From Flavobacterium saliperosum (GTDB taxonomy: Bacteria; Bacteroidota; Bacteroidia; Flavobacteriales; Flavobacteriaceae): a DNA stretch of 64,000 bases. Both the position numbers and the translations under genes were made by a program. The DNA lies in contig NZ_FMTY01000005.1 in assembly GCF_900100625.1 (NCBI RefSeq), positions 1 to 64,000 on the forward strand, written 5' to 3'. Below are positions 35,680 through 43,601 of the stretch, in pieces (position 1 is the stretch's first letter; every line of letters starts with the position of its first letter). The notes below the pieces were generated by a model. It did no database searches. It saw only the letters and a program-made list of their open reading frames with translations, and was not told the origin of the DNA.

Positions 35680-35769
35680 TTATTTAAAAATAATCTAAAT
35701 AAAATTTGTCTTATTTAGAATGAGTAAATATATTTGCAATTCAAAATTATTTTAACTCAATCTAAATAA
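35680..35769 (+). promoter_or_regulatory. Three degenerate 19-23-bp dyads around the DUF4856 promoter
   Basis: Dyad i (35680-35702) is TTATTTA, 9 bases, TAAATAA. Dyad ii (35712-35730) is TATTTA, 7 bases, TAAATA, and overlaps the -7 element. Dyad iii (35747-35769) is TTATTT, 11 bases, AAATAA and ends seven bases before the ATG. TCTAAATAA occurs at 35694 and 35761, and its complement TTATTTAGA at 35711. The layout suggests operators for a repressor, perhaps metal responsive; the regulator is not identified. Confidence 0.5.
35706..35736 (+). promoter_or_regulatory. Promoter of the DUF4856-imelysin cluster
   Basis: TTG at 35706-35708, 20-base spacer, TATATTTG at 35729-35736: both halves of the Bacteroidota promoter (TTG, 17-23 bases, TAnnTTTG) are present, the best two-part promoter in the window. 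The -33 TTG lies between the arms TCTAAATAA and TTATTTAGA. Confidence 0.75.
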
Positions 35770-35775
35770 AAGAAT

Positions 35776-37008
35776 ATGACATTTAGAAACGTACTTTTAG
35801 CTTCATTGCCTGTTGTAGCATTATTTTCGGTTTCTTGTTCTGACGATGATTCGATTCAAGAACCCGGATTTGATTATACCGTACCCTCAACGTATACATT
35901 TGAAAGAAACGGAACGTCAACAGTTGAATATGGTGGACAGACCAACAGGATTTTAATGTTGGATGCAATGGGGAATTATATCAAAAACCAGGCAGCCGCC
36001 GATGCTTCGGTAGATGTTGCAAAGTTGTATAATATGTATTCGAATAGTAATACACCTTTTGATGAAGCTTCTTTAAATGCAGCTACCGATAAACAGTTAA
36101 AAAATAAAACAGCTGCTTCGAGAGATTTCTTTGTGAATTTTCAAGGGGGAGGTTCAACGACTGAGCAAGTTTCGGTTCGTAATTTCTTTGAAACCCAATT
36201 GACAAACGCAGGCTCTGCAAGTGGAGGGGTTTTAGCTTCTGAAGGAGTTGCGGGTGTATATCAGGACGGTTCTTCCAAAAGATTGTTTGCTGCCGATGGT
36301 TTAGAGCCACAACAAGTACTTTTAAAAGGAATGATGGGAGCTTGTTTCTTAGATCAAGTTGTAAATAATTACCTGAGTACAGCGGTTCTTGATGAAGGAA
36401 GCAACCGGGATAATAATACCAACAAGGTGTTGGAAACAGGTAAGAACTATACGAAAATGGAGCATTTGTGGGATGAGGCTTACGGATATGTTTATGGTGC
36501 CGACGACCTAACCGCAGCTATTCCGGTATATAAATTCTGGAGCAGTTACATCAATCAGGTTGATGCGGATTCGGATTTCGGAACTCTGAAAGAAGATCTT
36601 GAATTGGCTTTCCGTAAAGGCAGAGCGGCTATTGTGGCCGGAGATTATGCGACCCGTGATGCACAAATAGCAATTATCAAACAAAAATTAGCGCTTGTTT
36701 CGGCTGTAAGAGCTGTATTTTATTTAAAAGAAGGGAAAGCAAAACTGGTTACGGATTCCGGAAAAAAAGCGTTCCATGCTTTATCGGAGGGATACGGTTT
36801 TATCATGAGTTTACGTTATACTAATAAACCTGCTACCAATGCACCTTATATGTCAAAAGCAGAAGTAGATGCGGTTTTAAGCGAATTGATGGGTGGTACT
36901 AACGGTTTGTATGATGTAGATTATTTGAATGTGCATATCGATGATTTGGCAGCGGATATTGCAACCCGTTTCGGATTTACTGTTGAACAGGCACAAACTG
37001 TTAATTAA
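35776..37008 (+). CDS. DUF4856 lipoprotein
   Basis: 410 residues with a lipoprotein-type N-terminus (signal to SVSC at about 18-21, then SDDD typical of Bacteroidota lipoproteins). The body from YTFERNGTSTVEYGGQTNRI onward is the DUF4856 domain, predicted alpha-helical and imelysin-like in pattern. The domain recurs next to imelysin genes in Bacteroidota but has no proven function. Here it is the first of four co-directional genes ending in a TonB-dependent receptor, which suggests a periplasmic metal-related role at the outer envelope. It has its own terminator. Confidence 0.85.
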   Translation: MTFRNVLLASLPVVALFSVSCSDDDSIQEPGFDYTVPSTYTFERNGTSTVEYGGQTNRILMLDAMGNYIKNQAAADASVDVAKLYNMYSNSNTPFDEASLNAATDKQLKNKTAASRDFFVNFQGGGSTTEQVSVRNFFETQLTNAGSASGGVLASEGVAGVYQDGSSKRLFAADGLEPQQVLLKGMMGACFLDQVVNNYLSTAVLDEGSNRDNNTNKVLETGKNYTKMEHLWDEAYGYVYGADDLTAAIPVYKFWSSYINQVDADSDFGTLKEDLELAFRKGRAAIVAGDYATRDAQIAIIKQKLALVSAVRAVFYLKEGKAKLVTDSGKKAFHALSEGYGFIMSLRYTNKPATNAPYMSKAEVDAVLSELMGGTNGLYDVDYLNVHIDDLAADIATRFGFTVEQAQTVN

Positions 37009-37015
37009 GAATAAA

Positions 37016-37053
37016 AAAATAAAAGCAGAAGAGTCGACTTTTCTGCTTTTTTG
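37016..37053 (+). terminator. Terminator between DUF4856 and imelysin genes
   Basis: Perfect 10-bp stem AAAAGCAGAA / TTCTGCTTTT with a 10-base loop and a following T run. The T run abuts the next promoter element at 37054. Confidence 0.85.
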
Positions 37054-37061
37054 TACCTTTG
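37054..37061 (+). promoter_or_regulatory. -7 element TACCTTTG of the imelysin gene
   Basis: Exact TAnnTTTG starting at the base after the terminator T run, 16 bases before the ATG at 37077. Any -33 contacts would lie inside the terminator stem. Confidence 0.7.
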
Positions 37062-37076
37062 CAAAAAATTTTCAAG

Positions 37077-38192
37077 ATGAAAAAAATACTTGTTTTATTA
37101 TGTTTTTCGGTTTTTTTTGCTGCTTGTTCTTCCAGTGATAGTGGTTCTGATTCTTCAGGGGACGGTTATGACAGAACAGCGCTTTTAACCAATTGGGCAG
37201 ATAATATTATTATTCCTTCTTTTGAAGATTATCAGTCGAAAGTAACTGTTCTTCAGTCGGAAGTTGTGAACTTTAATGCGACACCATCAGAAGAGAATTT
37301 AGTTGCAGTTAGGACGGCATGGTTAGATGCATACAAAGCATTCCAATACGTTTCCATGTTTGAAATAGGTAAGGCGGAAGAAGTGGCTTTGGTGAATTGC
37401 ACAAACATTTATCCTACCAATGCCACGGGCATTGAAAATAATGTGACTACAGGAACTTACGACTTAATGCTATTGTCGCAATACGATAAACAAGGGTTTC
37501 CTGCAATCGATTACATGATTAACGGTTTGGGTACTGATGATGCAACAATTGTTACTTTTTATACCTCAAATGGGAATGCTGCCAATTACAAACAATATTT
37601 AACAGATTTGACCGGACGGCTTAAATCCAATGCGGATTTAATTGTGAATGACTGGACCGGTTCTTACAGAAATACGTTCATAAATAACAATGGTAATGCA
37701 GTGAGCAGTTCTGTAAATCGAATGGTCAATATTGTTGTTAAGAATTACGAGAAAAATATCCGTGCCGGAAAAGTTGGAATTCCTGCGGGAGTTTTTTCAA
37801 CAGGAACCACCTATACCAATAAAGTGGAGGCATATTACAAAAATGATGTTTCAAAAGTATTGTTAAACGAGGCTGTAAAGGCAACTCAGGATTTTTTTAA
37901 CGGAAAGCATTTTAGTTCTTCAATAAATGGAGAAGGGTTGAAGGCGTATCTAAATTATTTAAATGTAATTAAAGACGGACAATCACTAAGTACTATTATT
38001 AATAATCAGTTCACGACAATTTTTGGTGCCACTGCTTTGTTAAGTGATAGTTTTTCGGAACAGATTTTTAACGATAACAGTAAAATGATTACAGCATACG
38101 ACGAATTGCAACGTAACGTTACTTTCTTTAAAACCGATATGATGCCTGCCTTAAACATTACGGTGGATTATGTAGATGCAGATGGTGATTAA
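37077..38192 (+). CDS. Imelysin family lipoprotein (peptidase M75-like)
   Basis: 371 residues from ATG 37077; the longer frame from 37059 begins within the promoter. N-terminal lipobox FFAAC then SSSDSGSDSS. The imelysin domain is seen in NWADNIIIPSFEDYQ, AWLDAYKAFQYVSMFEIG and GFPAIDYMINGLG; the last replaces the GxHxxE motif of classical imelysins, so the proposed metal site lacks its His. Family members such as IrpA are needed for iron uptake. It is followed after two bases by the HTTM gene. Confidence 0.88.
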   Translation: MKKILVLLCFSVFFAACSSSDSGSDSSGDGYDRTALLTNWADNIIIPSFEDYQSKVTVLQSEVVNFNATPSEENLVAVRTAWLDAYKAFQYVSMFEIGKAEEVALVNCTNIYPTNATGIENNVTTGTYDLMLLSQYDKQGFPAIDYMINGLGTDDATIVTFYTSNGNAANYKQYLTDLTGRLKSNADLIVNDWTGSYRNTFINNNGNAVSSSVNRMVNIVVKNYEKNIRAGKVGIPAGVFSTGTTYTNKVEAYYKNDVSKVLLNEAVKATQDFFNGKHFSSSINGEGLKAYLNYLNVIKDGQSLSTIINNQFTTIFGATALLSDSFSEQIFNDNSKMITAYDELQRNVTFFKTDMMPALNITVDYVDADGD

Positions 38193-38194
38193 TC

Positions 38195-39559
38195 ATGATT
38201 GAAGCTTTTAAAGACTATTTTAATAGAACAACAGAAACTGTAACGCTGGCTTTTTTTAGGCTGGCGTTTGGTTTAATGATGCTTTTCAGTATTGTCCGTT
38301 TTTTGAGTTACGGATGGGTGGAGAAGATGTACATTAAGCCACAATTCCATTTTACCTTTTACGGTTTTGAATGGGTTAGGCCTTTAGGGGATTTCACGTA
38401 TGTGTTGTTTTTAATTTGTGGGCTTTCGGCGCTTATGGTTGCCATTGGGTACAAATACAGAATTGCAATTCTAGTGTTTTTCCTGAGTTTTACTTATATC
38501 GAACTGATGGATAAAACCACGTATCTGAATCATTATTACTTTATTTCACTGGTAAGTTTCATCATGATTTTTCTGCCGGCCAACGCGGCTTATTCTGTTG
38601 ATGCCTATAGAAATAATGCATTCGCATTTCAGAGAGTACCGGCCTGGACGGTAGACGTATTAAAACTAATGTTGGGAATCGTGTATTTCTACGCCGGTTT
38701 AGCCAAATTGAATTCCGATTGGCTGGAGGCACAACCTTTAAAAATGTGGCTTCCCATGAGTGGCGGCATGCCTGTGGTAGGTAGTTTCCTCCGTGAAAAT
38801 TGGATACATTATTTTTTTAGCTGGAGTGGCGCTTTATACGATTTAACGATTCCGTTTTTATTGTTATACAGAAAAACCCGTTTTTTTGGTTTTATATTGG
38901 TGGTAGTTTTTCATGTATTTACTAAAATGTTGTTTCCAATTGGCGTTTTCCCTTATGTGATGATTATCAGTACTCTGATTTTTTTTGAATCCGGTTTCCA
39001 TTATAAAGTTTTACAGTGGCTTTTCTCCAAGCTGAAGTTAGATACTTCACGATTTGAAAACAATAAAGTGAAAATTCAAGGATTTAAGTATACCAACCAA
39101 ATCAAGTTAGGGTTTCTTGCCTTTTTTATGATGTTGCAACTGTTAATTCCCTTTCGTTATTTACTTTATCCAGGAGAACTTTTCTGGACTGAAGAAGGTT
39201 TCCGTTTTTCCTGGAGGGTAATGCTCATGGAAAAATCAGGTTACACTCAGTTTAAAGTAATCGATGCTAAAACCAAGGAAGCCATTCATGTGGATAACAG
39301 TTTGTTTTTAAGTCCTTTCCAGGAGAAGCAAATGTCGTTTCAACCCGATTTTATATTGGAGTACGCTCATTATCTGCATGATTATTATAAAAACTTAGGA
39401 TACAATGAGCCCGAAGTGTACGTGGAAAGCTATGTCGCACTAAACGGTCGTTTAAGCCAAAAATATATCGACCCCAACGTAAATCTTGCCAAAGAAAATG
39501 AATCATTCAAACACAAAACCTGGATACTTCCGTTTACCGATGAAATCAAAGGATTATAA
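38195..39559 (+). CDS. HTTM domain (vitamin K carboxylase-like) membrane protein
   Basis: 454 residues. The first 290 hold about six to eight transmembrane segments of the HTTM (horizontally transferred transmembrane) fold shared with gamma-glutamyl carboxylase: TLAFFRLAFGLMMLFSIVRF, NHYYFISLVSFIMIFLP, LKLMLGIVYFYAGLAKLNSD, then WIHYFFSW. A soluble tail (about 330-454) includes FWTEEGFRFSWRVMLMEKSG. The active Lys of true carboxylases could not be placed by eye, so catalysis is uncertain. It overlaps the receptor gene by 20 bases and probably works with it and imelysin. Confidence 0.88.
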   Translation: MIEAFKDYFNRTTETVTLAFFRLAFGLMMLFSIVRFLSYGWVEKMYIKPQFHFTFYGFEWVRPLGDFTYVLFLICGLSALMVAIGYKYRIAILVFFLSFTYIELMDKTTYLNHYYFISLVSFIMIFLPANAAYSVDAYRNNAFAFQRVPAWTVDVLKLMLGIVYFYAGLAKLNSDWLEAQPLKMWLPMSGGMPVVGSFLRENWIHYFFSWSGALYDLTIPFLLLYRKTRFFGFILVVVFHVFTKMLFPIGVFPYVMIISTLIFFESGFHYKVLQWLFSKLKLDTSRFENNKVKIQGFKYTNQIKLGFLAFFMMLQLLIPFRYLLYPGELFWTEEGFRFSWRVMLMEKSGYTQFKVIDAKTKEAIHVDNSLFLSPFQEKQMSFQPDFILEYAHYLHDYYKNLGYNEPEVYVESYVALNGRLSQKYIDPNVNLAKENESFKHKTWILPFTDEIKGL

Positions 39560-41984
39560 ATTTTTACTTATTTTATTACTATCATTTAATGCGTTTTCCC
39601 AATTCAAGTTTTCGGGAAGCGTTTCGGATAGTAACGGGAAGCACCTTTCTGGTGTGGAAATAATTAATACAGTAAGCGGTAAAAGCATTTTTACCGATAA
39701 ATCCGGGAATTTTACCATGCAGTTTTCCGCTAAAGGCAATTATGTAGTTTTGTTTTTTGCTGAAAATTATGCCATGCAGGAGAAGCAAATTTTGGTATCG
39801 GGTAGCGAGACCTATTTAAGAGTCATCCTTGAGCCTTTAGGGCAAATGCTTTCGGAAGTAGTCATTAATCAGCAGCGAGAGAAAATTTCTGCCATCCGAA
39901 AATTAAAAGATATTGAGGAAACAGCTATCTATGCAGGCAAGAAAACCGAAGTGGTTCAGATAAATAAAATTACGGCCAATAAAGCCACAAACAACGCCAG
40001 ACAGATTTTTTCGCAGGTGGTTGGGTTAACCATTAACGAAAGTAACGATGGTGGATTGCAACTTTCTATTGGTGGTCGTGGTTTAGATCCTAATCGTACG
40101 TCCAATTTCAATACCCGTCAAAATGGCTATGATATCAGTGCAGACGTTTTGGGGTATCCGGAAAGTTATTATGCAACCCCAACTGAAGCCTTAGAAGAGA
40201 TTCAAGTTATACGTGGCGCAGCATCATTACAGTACGGAACACAATTCGGCGGAATGATCAACTTCAAACTGAAATCACCAAGTAAAAAAGAAATGGAGTT
40301 AACGCAGCGTTTAACAGGCGGTTCCTATGATTTATTTACCAGTTTTACCAGTTTAAGCGGAACTAAAGGGAAATTCAGCTATTATTCGTTTTACAATTAT
40401 AAACAAGGAAATGGATTTCGGCCAAACTCCGAATTTGATGCCAAGAACTTTTTCGCTAATTTGAACTATCAGTTTACGGATCATACTTCGTTACATTTCG
40501 ATTACACCCATTTCAGTTATTTAGTAAAGCAACCCGGCGGATTGACGGATTTTATGTTTTATCAGGATCCAACACAAAGCAACAGGAGCCGAAACTGGTT
40601 TGCCGTAGATTGGAATTTATTTTCCTTACGTTTAAAGCATAAATTTCAGCATAATGCCGATTTTTCATTGCAATTGTTTGGTTTGGATGCTTCCAGAAAA
40701 GCTTTGGGGTATCGTTCCAATCGTGTTTCAAACTCCGATACCCCGGGAACAGAACGCGATTTAATACTAGGTGATTTTATAAATTGGGGAGCCGAAGCGC
40801 GTTACCTGAAAAAATACAAATTCTTTTCTAGCTCTAATGCTTTTTTAATAGGGGCAAAATATTATCAATCCAACAACACGGGAATTCAAGGGCCGGGAAG
40901 CTCCGGGAATGAAGCTGATTTTGATTTGGCTACTGATGAGTTTCCGCTATATGCCACGCAATCATCTTATACTTTTCCGAATTTGAACGTAGCCGTTTTC
41001 GGAGAGAATATTTTCAGAGTCACGCCAAGTTTTTCAGTTACCCCGGGGTTTCGTTATGAGAGTATCAAAACACAGGCAAATGGTTATTTCAGAAAAATTA
41101 ATCGAGATTTAGCGGGAAATGTAATTTTAGATGAAACGGAGTTTGAAAACAATGTTAAAGAGCGGAGTTTTTTTCTGTTTGGTTTAGGACTAAGTTACAA
41201 ACCTTTAAATGGAATTGAAATTTATGGAAACGTATCTCAAAATTACCGTTCAGTAACGTTTAATGATATTCGTACAGCCAGTCCTAGTCAGGCCATTGAT
41301 GAGAATATCTCCGACGAAAAAGGCTATTCTTCCGATCTTGGAGTACGCGGGATAATCGCAAACAAATTAACTTTTGATATTAGTGGTTTTGCATTGTATT
41401 ATAATGACAAAATTGGAGAATATGAAGCCCCAAACCCTAACGGTACCGGTACTGTAGTGCGATTTCGCGATAACGTTGGGACAGCGTTAACCTACGGATT
41501 TGAATCAATGTTGGATTGGAATTTAGTCCGTACTTTTTTGAAAGGCAATGAGAATTTGGTTTGGAAAGTATTTACCAATGTATCCGTGACTGAATCAGAA
41601 TATTTAAAATCACACGTTCCTAATGTGAAAGGAAACAAAGTCGAGTTCGTACCCTTTATAAATCTGAAATCCGGAATGGGCTTCGGTTATAAAAATTTCC
41701 TGAGTCAGTTTCAGTATACTTATGTTTCGTCACAATTTACGGAAGCGAAAAACCTTCCAACTGATTCTAATGACAACATTTATGGTATTTTTGGAAAAAT
41801 TCCTTCCTATGCAGTGATGGATTTTTCAACTTCTTACAAATGTAAGCGATTTAAGTTAGAAGCCGGAGTTAACAACTTAACCAATAATTGGTATTTTACA
41901 AGAAGAGCAACAGGTTACCCAGGGCCTGGTATTATTCCGTCAGAACCAAGAGTGTTTTATACTACTTTGGAATTTGTTTTTTAA
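39540..41984 (+). CDS. TonB-dependent outer-membrane receptor (FecA-like)
   Basis: 814 residues from ATG 39540 (the frame opens at 39486, but the inner start gives a proper signal peptide KFLLILLLSFNAFSQ). Domains: an N-terminal carboxypeptidase-regulatory-like beta sandwich (FSGSVSDSNGKHLSGVEIIN, about 19-105), a plug (about 140-260, GLQLSIGGRGLDPNRT and EEIQVIRGAASLQYGTQFGG) and a 22-strand barrel to the terminal aromatic (LEFVF). The plug is of the siderophore/Fe-dicitrate type, so ferric ligand uptake is the best guess. No SusD partner is nearby. Confidence 0.93.
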   Translation: MKSKDYKFLLILLLSFNAFSQFKFSGSVSDSNGKHLSGVEIINTVSGKSIFTDKSGNFTMQFSAKGNYVVLFFAENYAMQEKQILVSGSETYLRVILEPLGQMLSEVVINQQREKISAIRKLKDIEETAIYAGKKTEVVQINKITANKATNNARQIFSQVVGLTINESNDGGLQLSIGGRGLDPNRTSNFNTRQNGYDISADVLGYPESYYATPTEALEEIQVIRGAASLQYGTQFGGMINFKLKSPSKKEMELTQRLTGGSYDLFTSFTSLSGTKGKFSYYSFYNYKQGNGFRPNSEFDAKNFFANLNYQFTDHTSLHFDYTHFSYLVKQPGGLTDFMFYQDPTQSNRSRNWFAVDWNLFSLRLKHKFQHNADFSLQLFGLDASRKALGYRSNRVSNSDTPGTERDLILGDFINWGAEARYLKKYKFFSSSNAFLIGAKYYQSNNTGIQGPGSSGNEADFDLATDEFPLYATQSSYTFPNLNVAVFGENIFRVTPSFSVTPGFRYESIKTQANGYFRKINRDLAGNVILDETEFENNVKERSFFLFGLGLSYKPLNGIEIYGNVSQNYRSVTFNDIRTASPSQAIDENISDEKGYSSDLGVRGIIANKLTFDISGFALYYNDKIGEYEAPNPNGTGTVVRFRDNVGTALTYGFESMLDWNLVRTFLKGNENLVWKVFTNVSVTESEYLKSHVPNVKGNKVEFVPFINLKSGMGFGYKNFLSQFQYTYVSSQFTEAKNLPTDSNDNIYGIFGKIPSYAVMDFSTSYKCKRFKLEAGVNNLTNNWYFTRRATGYPGPGIIPSEPRVFYTTLEFVF

Positions 41985-42024
41985 AGATAAGTTAAAACCA
42001 TTTTCGAAAACCGGATAATTGTGT

Positions 42025-42032
42025 TATATTTG
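42025..42032 (+). promoter_or_regulatory. -7 element TATATTTG of guaB
   Basis: Exact TAnnTTTG, 26 bases before the guaB ATG at 42059. Confidence 0.7.
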
Positions 42033-42058
42033 CATGCAATTCAACTACAAATTGCAAC

Positions 42059-43531
42059 ATGAAAGCACACACAGCTAAAATTATCGGAGAAGGGCTAACC
42101 TACGATGATGTTCTCTTAGTTCCCAATTATTCTGAAATACTTCCGCGCGAAGTCAGCATCAAAACGAAATTTTCAAAAAACATTACTTTAAACGTTCCAA
42201 TTGTCTCAGCTGCAATGGATACCGTTACCGAAAGTTCTATGGCAATCGCTATGGCACAGGAGGGAGGAATTGGTGTTTTACATAAAAATATGACCATCGA
42301 ACAACAGGCGGCCAAAGTACGCAAAGTAAAACGTGCCGAAAGCGGAATGATTATCGATCCGGTTACTTTACCGCTAACCGCTACTGTGGGAGATGCCAAA
42401 CAAGCGATGCGTGAATTTGGTATCGGAGGAATTCCCGTTGTGGACGACAATTTGATTTTAAAAGGAATCGTTACCAATCGTGATTTGCGTTTCGAGAAAA
42501 ACAATACCCGTGACATTACCGAAGTAATGACTTCCAAAAACCTGGTTACTGCGGGTGAAGGTACCACTTTGGCTACGGCCGAAGAAATTCTGCAGGAAAA
42601 TAAAATCGAGAAACTACCGGTGGTTAATGCTGATAACAAATTAATCGGTTTAATCACTTTCAGAGATATCACTAAACTTACTCAAAAACCTAACGCCAAC
42701 AAGGATAAATTCGGACGTTTGCGTGTAGCTGCCGCTTTAGGAGTAACGGCTGATGCAGTAGAAAGAGCAACCGCTTTGGTAAATGCCGGAGTAGACGCTG
42801 TAATCATTGACACGGCGCACGGACATACCAAAGGCGTGGTAGATGTTTTGAAACAAGTAAAAGCAAAATTCCCTGATTTGGATGTGGTAGTTGGAAACAT
42901 TGCGACTCCGGAAGCAGCTTTATATTTAGCACAAAACGGTGCTGATGCCGTGAAAGTCGGAATCGGACCGGGTTCAATCTGTACGACTCGTGTGGTTGCC
43001 GGAGTTGGATTCCCTCAGTTTTCAGCGGTATTGGAAGTGGCCGCGGCTTTAAAAGGCACAGGCGTTCCGGTAATTGCGGATGGCGGAATCCGTTATACAG
43101 GTGACATTCCGAAAGCGATTGCAGCCGGTGCGGATTGTGTAATGTTAGGGTCGTTATTAGCAGGAACAATGGAATCTCCGGGTGAAACGATTATCTTCGA
43201 AGGAAGAAAATTCAAATCGTATCGCGGAATGGGTTCTGTGGAAGCCATGAAAGAAGGTTCTAAAGACCGTTATTTCCAAGATGTGGAAGACGATGTGAAG
43301 AAACTGGTTCCGGAAGGAATTGTGGGTCGTGTACCTTACAAAGGCGAATTGAACGAAAGCATGCTGCAGTTCATAGGCGGACTTCGTGCCGGTATGGGGT
43401 ATTGCGGTGCCAAGGATATTCAAACCTTACAGGAAACCGGTCGCTTCGTAAGAATCACTGCCAGCGGAATCGGAGAAAGTCACCCTCACAATGTGACGAT
43501 TACTAAAGAGGCTCCGAATTATTCAAGATAA
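42059..43531 (+). CDS. guaB: IMP dehydrogenase
   Basis: 490 residues. It oxidises IMP to XMP with NAD+, the committed step of GMP synthesis. The TIM barrel is split by a Bateman module of two CBS domains (about 95-210). Catalytic C308 is in [11 protein letters not shown], the flap follows near 400-430 ([23 protein letters not shown]), and [14 protein letters not shown] and [15 protein letters not shown] bind phosphate. It is monocistronic with a good promoter and terminator. Confidence 0.98.
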   Translation: MKAHTAKIIGEGLTYDDVLLVPNYSEILPREVSIKTKFSKNITLNVPIVSAAMDTVTESSMAIAMAQEGGIGVLHKNMTIEQQAAKVRKVKRAESGMIIDPVTLPLTATVGDAKQAMREFGIGGIPVVDDNLILKGIVTNRDLRFEKNNTRDITEVMTSKNLVTAGEGTTLATAEEILQENKIEKLPVVNADNKLIGLITFRDITKLTQKPNANKDKFGRLRVAAALGVTADAVERATALVNAGVDAVIIDTAHGHTKGVVDVLKQVKAKFPDLDVVVGNIATPEAALYLAQNGADAVKVGIGPGSICTTRVVAGVGFPQFSAVLEVAAALKGTGVPVIADGGIRYTGDIPKAIAAGADCVMLGSLLAGTMESPGETIIFEGRKFKSYRGMGSVEAMKEGSKDRYFQDVEDDVKKLVPEGIVGRVPYKGELNESMLQFIGGLRAGMGYCGAKDIQTLQETGRFVRITASGIGESHPHNVTITKEAPNYSR

Positions 43532-43548
43532 TTTAGTGTTCAGATAAT

Positions 43549-43586
43549 AAAAAAAGGGATAAGTTTTTGACTTATCCCTTTTTTCT
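43549..43586. terminator. Bidirectional terminator between guaB and the CPA2 antiporter
   Basis: Stem AAAAAAGGGATAAG / CTTATCCCTTTTTT with loop TTTTTGA; convergent genes end at 43531 and 43602. Confidence 0.92.
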
Positions 43587-43601
43587 TATTCATAGTTGAA
43601 A

